From assembly GCA_945903645.1 (NCBI GenBank), contig CAMDOM010000034.1, positions 1 to 39,309 of the forward strand: a stretch of 39,309 nucleotides of DNA, in the 5' to 3' direction. The notes under the pieces are model-generated. The model saw nothing but the letters and a program-made list of their open reading frames with translations. It had not been told where the DNA came from and made no database searches. The position numbers and the translations under genes were made by a program. The DNA is from Chryseobacterium gleum (GTDB lineage: Bacteria; Bacteroidota; Bacteroidia; UBA10329). Of this stretch, positions 32,709-39,309 are shown piece after piece. Position 1 is the stretch's first letter, and each line of letters starts with the position of its first letter.

Positions 32709-34121
32709 CTATTTCACCAAAACTCTAGGCTCCAGCATATCGAGCATGGCGTATTTCACGCCTTCGCGGCCTAAACCACTGTCTTTCACGCCACCATAAG
32801 GCATGTGGTCCGCACGAAAAGTGGGCACATCATTTATTATCACACCCCCACATTCAATATGTTGAAAGGCGAAATCCATCTCGGAAATACTGTCGGTATA
32901 GACACCCGCTTGCAATCCGAAACGGGAATCATTAAGTAGTGCAACCGCCTGTTCAAATTGGTCGAATGGCTCGATGGTAATTACTGGGCCAAAAACTTCT
33001 TCGGAGAACACCCGCATGGATTTCTTCACATTGGTCAAAATAGTAGGCGCATAAATTCCATCTCGCTCAAAACCACCAGAAATAAGCACGGTTCCTGCAT
33101 TTATCGCTTCCTGCACCCACTGCCCTACCCGCTTCGTGTTTGCGGCATCAATCATTGTAGAGAATTCTGTCGACTCATTTTCAGGTTCTCCCCAAACAAG
33201 TTGTTCGGCTGCAGTTTTCATCATTTCACAGAAATTATGAAAGTGAGTGCTGTGTACAAAAAACCGTTGGGCATGAATACACACTTGCCCTGAATAACTG
33301 AAAGCGCCCATAGCACAGCGCAAAATTACTTTAGACAAATTGGCACTTTGCGCAAGAATAACTCCAGCATTTCCGCCTAATTCGAGCACAACTTTTTTCT
33401 TTCCAGCACGCGATTTCATATCCCAACCCACATCTGGAGAACCTGTAAACGATAGTAGCTTGAATCGCGTGTCTGTTACCAACCGATTGCCCGTTTCGCG
33501 CGTCATGGGCAAAATGGAAACTGCTCCTTTTGGGAGGTCGGTTTCATTGATTATGTGAGCAAGTACAAGTGCAGACAATGGAGCTGACGAAGCAGGCTTT
33601 AACACAATGGGACATGCAGCTGCAATGGCAGGAGCAATTTTGTGCGCCACTAAGTTCAATGGGAAATTGAAAGGCGAAATGCCTGCAACCAATCCCACAG
33701 GGAAGTATTTCACAAAACCTTCTTTTCCTTCGCCAGCCGCAGTCCAGTCCAATTGAATTATTTCGGAGGGAAAACGCTTGCACTCTTCTGCTGCGATTCG
33801 AAAGGTTTGCACCGAACGGGAAATTTCAATTCGAGCATATTTCAATGGTTTTCCACTTTCTCTGGCAAGCAAAACAGCAAGTTCTTGAGAACGCAACTCC
33901 AATTGCTGGGCAATACTTATTAGTGCGATTTCTTTCTTGTAGCTAGGCAAGACTGCCAGTTCATTTTGACAACTTACTGCTGCCAAAATAGCCTGTTCCA
34001 ATTCATATTCTCCTGCCAAATACGTGGTTCCAACCAAGCTATCATCAAATGGATTTCGCACTTCAAGAACGCTTGAAGTACAAACCTCTTCTCCGTTAAT
34101 AAGTGCGGGATAATGTGTCAT
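32709..34121 (-). CDS. NAD(P)-dependent aldehyde dehydrogenase
   Basis: A 470-residue ALDH-superfamily enzyme oxidising an aldehyde to the acid. The oxyanion/cofactor segments GISPFNFPLN (about 147-156) and VLKPASSAP (173-181), general base Glu247 in LELGGNAG and nucleophile Cys281 in YSGQVCIHAQRFFV are present. The VCIHAQRFFV signature resembles lactaldehyde, succinate-semialdehyde and phosphonoacetaldehyde dehydrogenase-like groups, so the substrate cannot be fixed. The length is normal. It is a single gene ending next to a strong bidirectional terminator. Confidence 0.9.
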   Translation of the reverse strand: MTHYPALINGEEVCTSSVLEVRNPFDDSLVGTTYLAGEYELEQAILAAVSCQNELAVLPSYKKEIALISIAQQLELRSQELAVLLARESGKPLKYARIEISRSVQTFRIAAEECKRFPSEIIQLDWTAAGEGKEGFVKYFPVGLVAGISPFNFPLNLVAHKIAPAIAAACPIVLKPASSAPLSALVLAHIINETDLPKGAVSILPMTRETGNRLVTDTRFKLLSFTGSPDVGWDMKSRAGKKKVVLELGGNAGVILAQSANLSKVILRCAMGAFSYSGQVCIHAQRFFVHSTHFHNFCEMMKTAAEQLVWGEPENESTEFSTMIDAANTKRVGQWVQEAINAGTVLISGGFERDGIYAPTILTNVKKSMRVFSEEVFGPVITIEPFDQFEQAVALLNDSRFGLQAGVYTDSISEMDFAFQHIECGGVIINDVPTFRADHMPYGGVKDSGLGREGVKYAMLDMLEPRVLVK

Positions 34122-34183
34122 TTCATAAGTTTAATCGCTACGTGTTGGCAATCCAATTCCACTAATTTGCGAGGCTACTGGGC

Positions 34184-34208
34184 AAAAAAAAAGCACGGTT
34201 TCCCGCGC
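34184..34208 (-). terminator. Rho-independent terminator of the copZ/HMA operon
   Basis: On the minus strand GCGCGG, a GAAA tetraloop and CCGTGC (one G-U pair) are followed by nine T residues. It lies 26 bases after the HMA lipoprotein stop codon and is the clearest factor-independent terminator in the window. Confidence 0.75.
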
Positions 34209-34233
34209 TAATTTAGTTCGATAATCTTAAATT

Positions 34234-34674
34234 CTAAACACTTGCTTTTGATTCGTCAACCACTTCATGCACAGCTTCCTCATCTGTTGGCTTATCGCCA
34301 TTCAATGTTTTTTTCACGTTCAATTTCACTTCGGTCACTTTATAAATGCCACCACCATTTGTGGATTCAATGCACTTAATGATGTCCTTTTCATTCAATT
34401 TGGCTCCATCGTATGTAAAATATCCCATGCCTTCTGCAAAGTCCACTCTACTCTCTGCAATTCCCGTCAGTTTAGAACAGCCGCTTGCAATTGGTTTTGC
34501 GCAGCCATCAGGGCAAGCCATTCCCTCAATTTTAACGGCCAATGTGGTTGGTATTTCCAATTCATCCACGCTCAACATGGGAACCGCTTCGTTCGTTTCT
34601 GGCTGTTCGCCCCCGCAGGAAGCAATAAAACCAGCTGATACAATGGCTAAGACTAGAAAAAAGTTCGTTTTCAT
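34234..34674 (-). CDS. Lipoprotein with heavy-metal-associated (HMA) domain
   Basis: A 146-residue lipoprotein. The signal peptide ends at lipobox IASC (Cys20), and an HMA ferredoxin-like domain covers about residues 44-118. The metal loop is GMACPDGCAKPI with Cys54 and Cys58, CxxxC rather than the standard CxxC, and an extra Cys66 follows in SGCSKL. The acidic C-terminal tail is disordered. It is probably a membrane-anchored periplasmic Cu(I)- or other metal-binding protein. Its ATG overlaps the stop codon of the copZ-like gene by 4 bp, so the two are made together. Confidence 0.82.
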   Translation of the reverse strand: MKTNFFLVLAIVSAGFIASCGGEQPETNEAVPMLSVDELEIPTTLAVKIEGMACPDGCAKPIASGCSKLTGIAESRVDFAEGMGYFTYDGAKLNEKDIIKCIESTNGGGIYKVTEVKLNVKKTLNGDKPTDEEAVHEVVDESKASV

Positions 34675-34892
34675 TTTAAAGCTGCTTTGTAATTACTGTT
34701 TGAGTTTATATGCTGAATAACTTCTGTAGCATCAACCGAATTATCGGAGAAGGTAACTACAGCCTCCTTGTTATCGAGACTGACGTGCACTTCTGTAATG
34801 CCCTCTATTTCCTCAATCAACTCTTTAACCGCACGAGAGCAATGACCGCAAGTCATGCCATCTACTGTTAAAGCAAGGGTTTGATTCTGCAT
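34671..34892 (-). CDS. CopZ-like copper chaperone (HMA domain)
   Basis: A 73-residue cytoplasmic HMA protein. The metal-binding loop is GMTCGHCSRAV with Cys15 and Cys18, and the beta-alpha-beta-beta-alpha-beta pattern fills the rest. It probably binds Cu(I) and passes it on to an ATPase or regulator, neither of which is in the window. The frame is open to 35090, but the long extension has no domain and overlaps the divergent transporter gene. The ATG at 34892 is preceded 4 nt upstream by a perfect -7 box. It is coupled to the HMA lipoprotein by an ATGA overlap. Confidence 0.88.
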   Translation of the reverse strand: MQNQTLALTVDGMTCGHCSRAVKELIEEIEGITEVHVSLDNKEAVVTFSDNSVDATEVIQHINSNSNYKAALK

Positions 34893-34896
34893 TGGA

Positions 34897-34904
34897 CAAA
34901 GGTA
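34897..34904 (-). promoter_or_regulatory. -7 promoter box of the copZ-like operon
   Basis: TACCTTTG on the minus strand is a perfect TAnnTTTG match separated from the ATG at 34892 by four bases (TCCA). This predicts a leaderless or nearly leaderless mRNA. No CueR- or CopY-type operator was recognised. Confidence 0.5.
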
Positions 34905-34992
34905 ATCCCACAAAACCGAATAGTCATGAGTAAAGTCAAATTGAATCGAATTTTCACAAAATTTCTGAGCGCTTAAGTTGTTCTTTTGCCGG

Positions 34993-35865
34993 ATGGGGCA
35001 AAGCATAAAAAATTGGTTGGTACTGCTGCTCATTGGGTTAATTTGGGGAAGCTCTTTCATTTTGATGAAAAAAGGGCTAGTCGTGTTCACCTATACGCAA
35101 GTGGCAGCATTGCGTATAGGCTTGGCGTGGCTCGTAACTATGCCTTTTATACTATTTAAACTTAAGGCTATTTCCGCCAAAGAATGGGGCGTGTTACTAG
35201 CTGCAGGGCTTTTGGGAACTGGCATTCCAGCATTTTTATTTACCGCTGCGCAAAAGCATCTAGACAGTGCGGTAGTCGGGATGTTAAATTCTATGGTTCC
35301 TGTTCTTACCATGATTGTGGGAATTCTTGTTTTTGGAGTGCGAATACGGGCATTACAAGCCATTGGTTTAGTGGTTGGGCTATTCGGGGCCTTGATGCTT
35401 ATTCTACCCCAAGGAATATCAGGATTTCGCTGGCAGGCGCTGTTGGTGGTTTTAGCCAGTACCTGTTATGCGTTTAATATCAATATAGTCAAGCGGTATT
35501 TGCAAAACCTTCCAAGCGTTCTGATTACTGCTGGAGCATTCCTTTGGGTTGGACCATGGTGCGTTCTGTATCTTTTTCTAACCGATTTCACCTATCGTGT
35601 TCAAATGCCAGGAGGCGCATTTGCCTTTGGCGCAATTGCATTGCTCGCCATAGTAGGAACTGCTATTGCACTCTTGCTTTTCAATGCACTAATTCAGCGG
35701 GCAGGCTCGCTTTTCGCATCGCTCGTCACCTACATCGTTCCCATTTTTGCAGTGATGTGGGGTTACTTTGATGGGGAGCAAATTCTAACCATTCAGATCA
35801 TTGGTGTAAGCGTAATTCTACTGGGTGTTTACCTTGTAAGTAAAATGCCCAAATTGGACAATTAA
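34993..35865 (+). CDS. EamA/DMT-family transporter
   Basis: A 290-residue inner-membrane protein with ten predicted transmembrane helices in two EamA repeats. The N-terminal repeat opens with LIGLIWGSSFILMKKGL (about 12-28), and the second ends ILLGVYLVSKMPK. These transporters export or import metabolites; the substrate cannot be told. The frame extends to a TTG at 34978, but the ATG at 34993 is more natural and has TTCTTTTG (a one-mismatch -7 box) 4 nt upstream. It is divergent from the copZ-like operon across 100 bp. Confidence 0.87.
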   Translation: MGQSIKNWLVLLLIGLIWGSSFILMKKGLVVFTYTQVAALRIGLAWLVTMPFILFKLKAISAKEWGVLLAAGLLGTGIPAFLFTAAQKHLDSAVVGMLNSMVPVLTMIVGILVFGVRIRALQAIGLVVGLFGALMLILPQGISGFRWQALLVVLASTCYAFNINIVKRYLQNLPSVLITAGAFLWVGPWCVLYLFLTDFTYRVQMPGGAFAFGAIALLAIVGTAIALLLFNALIQRAGSLFASLVTYIVPIFAVMWGYFDGEQILTIQIIGVSVILLGVYLVSKMPKLDN

Positions 35866-35914
35866 GTTCGTATTCCCAGTGTAACTTCGCCCGAAATTTT
35901 TTTAAAAACCATTC

Positions 35915-37609
35915 ATGAAATACATCTTTACTATTGCAGCGCTATTCGCAAACGCAAGTATTGTATCTGCTCAGAGCACGCTTTCTTCGGTTAATAGCAT
36001 TTTTCAAGCAAATTGTACCGTTGGCTGCCATAATGCAGCAAGTCCAAGTGGTAATCTTGTTTTGGACACAGATGGAGATTTGAATGCTTTGTACGCCAAT
36101 TTGGTGAATGTAACTCCAACCAATCCTGCCGCTGCGATCAAAGGATACAAGTTGGTTGACCCTGGTTATCCAGCAAATAGTTTTCTTGTGCGAAAATGCG
36201 CCTACAATGCATGGGATGACGCCTATGACCTCCCAGCAAATCAAGGGTCTGTAATGCCTCAAAATCAAAACGCGTTGGCCAAAGAAGACATCGAACTTAT
36301 TCGTCAATGGGTTCTTTATGGCGCTCCACAATCTGGTCAGGTAGTAGATCCTCAAGTCCTCGATAATTACTACAATGTTAATGGAATGGCACGTATTGCC
36401 CGTCCTGCACCACCAGCAGAAGGAGAAGGTTACCAATTGCATTTGGGACCATTTTTCCTTGCTCCAGGCGAAGAAGTTGAGTTTTATAAAAAGGAGAAAT
36501 TGCTTAATCCTGAAGCTTTGAACGTGGTTCGATATGAAGCCACATTCAATGATGAATCTCACCACTACCTTCTATTCCAATTTGACCCTGGAACTGATGC
36601 TGCAATTGAAGAAGGCATGCGTCCAGTTACGGTTCAAAATGCGTTTCAAGACGCGAAATACATTGCTGGTTGGGTGGATTCGGATGTAACCAATCTACCT
36701 ACTGGAACAGCCTACAAGATTAGGCAAGATGGAGTTTTAGACCTTAACTATCACCTTATCAATTATGCATCTAATGGAGATTCAGTTTTGGCTGCTGACG
36801 CCTATGTTAATTTCTATGTAGATAACGCCCCTGAACTTATTGAAATGAAGAGCGAACTTCTCATCAATATTCAGCTATTCATTTTAAACAACGGTCAAGA
36901 ACAATCCTATTCTGACCCAGTGTATTGCAATGGAGGCGGAAATGGCCCTGGTTTCTGCGATCTCGCTGGCGATTCTATCTATGTGTGGTTCCTATCGTCT
37001 CATACGCACAAGTATGGAACAGATTATGACTTGTATAAGCGCAATGCTAATGGCAGCAAAGGTGAACAGATTTATGAGGGATTCTACAATACCACTTACG
37101 ATTTCAATCAAGGGTACTACGACTGGGAACACCCTGGCAACCTATATTTTGATGAGTTAATGCCAATTGCTAAAAACACTGGTATTATTCAAGAAGCGAA
37201 ATTCAGAATAAACAACCCCAACGAAACTGCTCCTTTCATCAATTTCGGATTAACTACAGATGATGAAATGATGCTTGCCTTTGTGCAATATACCACTGAG
37301 CCATTGCCAGAGAATGTATCTGTTGCTGATGCGAGTGATTCAAAACCATCAATGATTTCAGTATATCCAAACCCAAGTCAAGGGCAAACATCCATTTCTT
37401 ACACACTTACTGAAGCTAAATCAGTGAACTTGGAAGTGTATAATGGAGTTGGTCAACTTGTATCAACCATTTATAATGGGACACAAGCTGCTGGTCGTGC
37501 TACGCATGTTTTCGCGCCACAAGCCAATGAAATAGCCAATGGGCTTTACTTTATCCGCCTAAATGTAGACGGTGAAATGCATACTCAACGGTTTGTTTTG
37601 AATCAATAA
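35915..37609 (+). CDS. T9SS-secreted cytochrome c / PHM-type copper monooxygenase-like protein
   Basis: A 564-residue exported protein. The signal peptide ends around VSAQ (20). A cytochrome-c-like domain follows (heme motif CTVGCH, Cys34-Cys38-His39, a CxxxCH variant; axial Met in GSVMPQNQ; then IELIRQWVLYGAP). A type II ascorbate-dependent copper monooxygenase-like region then has CuA ligands His216, His217 (ESHHYLLF) and His280 (LNYHLINY) and CuB ligands His363, His365 (SSHTHKYG) and Met452 (DDEMMLAF), spaced much as in PHM. The C-terminus (VYPNPSQGQ to QRFVLNQ) is a type A T9SS sorting domain. It is probably a secreted redox enzyme; the substrate is unknown. It is a single gene. Confidence 0.85.
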   Translation: MKYIFTIAALFANASIVSAQSTLSSVNSIFQANCTVGCHNAASPSGNLVLDTDGDLNALYANLVNVTPTNPAAAIKGYKLVDPGYPANSFLVRKCAYNAWDDAYDLPANQGSVMPQNQNALAKEDIELIRQWVLYGAPQSGQVVDPQVLDNYYNVNGMARIARPAPPAEGEGYQLHLGPFFLAPGEEVEFYKKEKLLNPEALNVVRYEATFNDESHHYLLFQFDPGTDAAIEEGMRPVTVQNAFQDAKYIAGWVDSDVTNLPTGTAYKIRQDGVLDLNYHLINYASNGDSVLAADAYVNFYVDNAPELIEMKSELLINIQLFILNNGQEQSYSDPVYCNGGGNGPGFCDLAGDSIYVWFLSSHTHKYGTDYDLYKRNANGSKGEQIYEGFYNTTYDFNQGYYDWEHPGNLYFDELMPIAKNTGIIQEAKFRINNPNETAPFINFGLTTDDEMMLAFVQYTTEPLPENVSVADASDSKPSMISVYPNPSQGQTSISYTLTEAKSVNLEVYNGVGQLVSTIYNGTQAAGRATHVFAPQANEIANGLYFIRLNVDGEMHTQRFVLNQ

Positions 37610-37651
37610 AATGAATTTTTGATGCATTCATATTTCAAAAGCATCTTTTAT

Positions 37652-37659
37652 TAAATTTG
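37652..37659 (+). promoter_or_regulatory. -7 promoter box of rplU-rpmA
   Basis: TAAATTTG is a perfect -7 match, 42 nt before the rplU ATG. The leader contains small complementary segments (CCCT-GTTG-AGGG at about 37664-37675), possibly a regulatory hairpin of the ribosomal protein leader. No good -33 spacing was found. Confidence 0.45.
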
Positions 37660-37701
37660 CAGCCCTGTTGAGGGTAACCTCATTTAACAATAACGCATAG
37701 C

Positions 37702-38013
37702 ATGTACGCAATAGTAGATATTCAAGGTCAGCAGTTCAAAGTTGAGAAAGATGCAAAAGTTTACGTTCATCGCCTAGAAGGTGAAGAAGGAGCTAAAGTT
37801 GATTTCGATAAAGTTCTTTTGCTTGACGATAATGGAAAAGTAACAGTGGGCGCTCCTACAGTAAGTGGCGCTAAAGTTTCAGCAACTATCGTTTCTCACT
37901 TGAAAGACAAGAAAGTAATCGTTTTCAAAAAGAAAAGAAGAAAAGGCTACCAGAAACAAAATGGTCATCGCCAGTATCTTACTCAAGTTCTAATTGAAGG
38001 CATCACAGCCTAA
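37702..38013 (+). CDS. rplU: 50S ribosomal protein L21
   Basis: A 103-residue L21 protein of normal length, binding 23S rRNA. It starts [17 protein letters not shown], and the basic [22 protein letters not shown] segment near the C-terminus is the RNA-binding signature. It is the first of rplU-rpmA, 43 bp apart, in the conserved order with L27. Confidence 0.97.
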   Translation: MYAIVDIQGQQFKVEKDAKVYVHRLEGEEGAKVDFDKVLLLDDNGKVTVGAPTVSGAKVSATIVSHLKDKKVIVFKKKRRKGYQKQNGHRQYLTQVLIEGITA

Positions 38014-38056
38014 AGTTTTCAGTTAAGTTAAATTTTAGCTTTAAAAGCACAATACA

Positions 38057-38317
38057 ATGGCACATAAGAAAGGAGCGGGTAGTTCCAAAAACGGTAGAGA
38101 ATCGCAAAGTAAGCGTCTAGGAGTAAAAATTTACGGAGGTCAAGCAGCTATATCTGGCAACATCATTGTTCGTCAGCGTGGTACTAAGCATCACCCAGGT
38201 GAAAATGTTGGAATTGGTAAAGACCACACATTATTTGCTTTGGTTGATGGAACTGTTGAATTTAGACAGCGTAAAGACGAGCGTTCGTTTGTTTCGGTGA
38301 TTCCCGCACAGGCCTAA
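38057..38317 (+). CDS. rpmA: 50S ribosomal protein L27
   Basis: An 86-residue L27. It begins [24 protein letters not shown] and includes [26 protein letters not shown], the classic L27 signature near the peptidyl-transferase centre. The Firmicutes-type N-terminal extension that needs Prp cleavage is absent. A strong terminator follows 22 bases after the stop. Confidence 0.97.
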   Translation: MAHKKGAGSSKNGRESQSKRLGVKIYGGQAAISGNIIVRQRGTKHHPGENVGIGKDHTLFALVDGTVEFRQRKDERSFVSVIPAQA

Positions 38318-38339
38318 GTTCTCTTTGGTAAAACAATAG

Positions 38340-38376
38340 AAATCCCTTAGGGCTAATTGGCCTAAGGGATTTTTTG
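38340..38376 (+). terminator. Rho-independent terminator after rpmA
   Basis: AAATCCCTTAGG (38340-38351) pairs with CCTAAGGGATTT (38361-38372), a 12-bp stem with a 9-nt loop, followed by further T residues. It ends the rplU-rpmA transcript before serS. Confidence 0.8.
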
Positions 38377-38461
38377 TTTCCACGAATTTCAACGTCTGAT
38401 TTTGAGTAAAGCAGTTTACTTTCTATGGAAGTCAGATTCACTAAAATAACTACCTTTTTCA

Positions 38462-39309
38462 ATGCTCCATACTACATATTTAAGAGATAATCGCCAAGAA
38501 GCTATAGACCGACTTGCCAAGCGTGGATTTGATGCCACTGTATTGGTTGATGAAATTATTTCGTTAGATGATTTGCGCAAGAGCAGTCAGACCACCTTGG
38601 ATAGCATTCTTGCTGAATCAAACAAACTAGCTAAAGAAATTGGCGACTTATTTAAACTAGGAAAAACTGCTGAGGCAAACACCGCAAAGCAAAAAACCGT
38701 GGAATTAAAGGAGCAATCTAACGGCTTGCAGAGTTTACTGCAAACTACAGAAATTGCACTACAAGAGAAATTGTATTTGCTCCCAAATACACCGCACAGT
38801 TCTGTTCCTAAGGGGAAATCGGCTGAGGATAATGAAACTGTTAGCGAGCATGGCACTATGCCAAAATTGCCTGTAAATGCCCTTCCGCATTGGGAACTTG
38901 CAAAAAAATACGGCATTATTGATTTTGAAATGGGTGTGAAAGTTACTGGGGCAGGTTTTCCTGTTTATGCTGGACAAGGTGCACGGTTGCAACGTGCTCT
39001 CATAAATTTCTTTCTTGACGAAGCACACAAAGCAGGATACAAAGAATACATTCCTCCATTTATGGTAAATCAAGCTTCAGGCTATGGAACCGGACAATTA
39101 CCCGATAAGGAAGGCCAGATGTATTATATGCCCGCTGACGACTTTTACATGGTACCAACCGCTGAAGTTCCTTTAACGAACTTTTTCCGCGATGTAATCT
39201 TAAAAGCAGAAGAATTGCCAGTAAAACTGACCGCTTACACGCCATGTTTTCGCAGAGAAGCTGGATCTTACGGTAAGGACGTGAAAGGGCTAAATCGCCT
39301 GCATCAATT
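38462..39309 (+). CDS. serS: Seryl-tRNA synthetase, 3' part cut by window edge
   Basis: The first 282 codons of a class II aminoacyl-tRNA synthetase. The N-terminal long coiled-coil arm (about residues 25-110) recognises the tRNA variable arm. The catalytic part begins near residue 130 (PHWELAKKYGIIDFEMGVKVTGAGFPVYAGQGARL), with PTAEVPLTNFFRD and motif 2 TPCFRREAGSYGKDVKGLNRLHQ at the end. Motif 3 and the C-terminus lie beyond the window, which stops about 140 codons short of the usual 420. The ATG at 38462 starts the arm with MLHTTYLRDNRQEAI. Confidence 0.95.
   Translation, partial: MLHTTYLRDNRQEAIDRLAKRGFDATVLVDEIISLDDLRKSSQTTLDSILAESNKLAKEIGDLFKLGKTAEANTAKQKTVELKEQSNGLQSLLQTTEIALQEKLYLLPNTPHSSVPKGKSAEDNETVSEHGTMPKLPVNALPHWELAKKYGIIDFEMGVKVTGAGFPVYAGQGARLQRALINFFLDEAHKAGYKEYIPPFMVNQASGYGTGQLPDKEGQMYYMPADDFYMVPTAEVPLTNFFRDVILKAEELPVKLTAYTPCFRREAGSYGKDVKGLNRLHQ

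Noticed and set aside
1-39309. CRISPR arrays, tRNA or rRNA genes
   Set aside because: No regularly spaced repeats with unique spacers, no tRNA-like T-loop sequence and no rRNA motif seen on reading; a dedicated scan such as tRNAscan was not possible.

Overview
The window looks like a piece of a Bacteroidota chromosome, probably from the Flavobacteriia or a close relative. The evidence is internal. One secreted protein carries a type IX secretion (T9SS) C-terminal tail. There is a DUF4476 protein, many lipoproteins with Bacteroidota-style lipoboxes, repeated TAnnTTTG (-7) promoter boxes in place of sigma70 boxes, few Shine-Dalgarno sequences, and the order rplU-rpmA-serS. Species cannot be named from this.

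Layout. 0-1 kb: a small secreted protein flanked by strong hairpins. 1-6 kb: a GT2 glycosyltransferase, a PECR-like SDR, a ParB-like plus HAD pair, and bioF-bioB. 6-12.8 kb: trmD, facing a compact minus-strand operon (four paralogous lipoproteins, an LTA-synthase-like sulfatase, a lipid kinase, an eIF1/YciH-like factor, truA). 12.8-13.6 kb: a decayed DUF839/PhoX-like gene. 13.6-19.2 kb: a GNAT protein, a DUF885 peptidase lipoprotein, a secreted protein, a VOC protein, plsC and an OmpH/Skp chaperone. 19.2-20.8 kb: an arsenic operon arsR-arsI-arsC-like with a recognisable ArsR operator and no efflux pump in the window. 21-24.4 kb: pyruvate carboxylase. 24.4-28.8 kb: an accessory region with gene debris (a frameshifted gene, an IS3 OrfA remnant, a glycosyltransferase C-terminus, an mnmE 3'-end fragment) between three intact exported proteins. 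28.8-30.1 kb: a mobile mystery protein A/B (HTH + Fic) pair with three phased palindromic operators, lying between intact mnmE and the displaced mnmE fragment. 30-35.9 kb: mnmE, sucD, a broken pmp3/yqaE gene, an aldehyde dehydrogenase, a copZ-like and HMA-lipoprotein operon, and an EamA transporter. 35.9-37.6 kb: a T9SS-secreted cytochrome c / PHM-type copper monooxygenase fusion. 37.7 kb to the end: rplU, rpmA and serS (cut by the window edge).

How genes work together. bioF and bioB are consecutive biotin steps, and pyruvate carboxylase uses biotin. The ars genes form one arsenic-responsive unit. copZ and the HMA lipoprotein are translationally coupled metal-binding proteins. mobile mystery A and B form a toxin-antitoxin-like cassette.

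Most interesting points: the mnmE 3'-end island with phased operators; a 34-bp perfect palindrome inside the arsC-like reading frame; the secreted cytochrome/PHM fusion with all six copper ligands recognisable; shared Cys-pair tails in ArsR and ArsI; and -7 boxes lying exactly 4 nt before several start codons, suggesting leaderless mRNAs.
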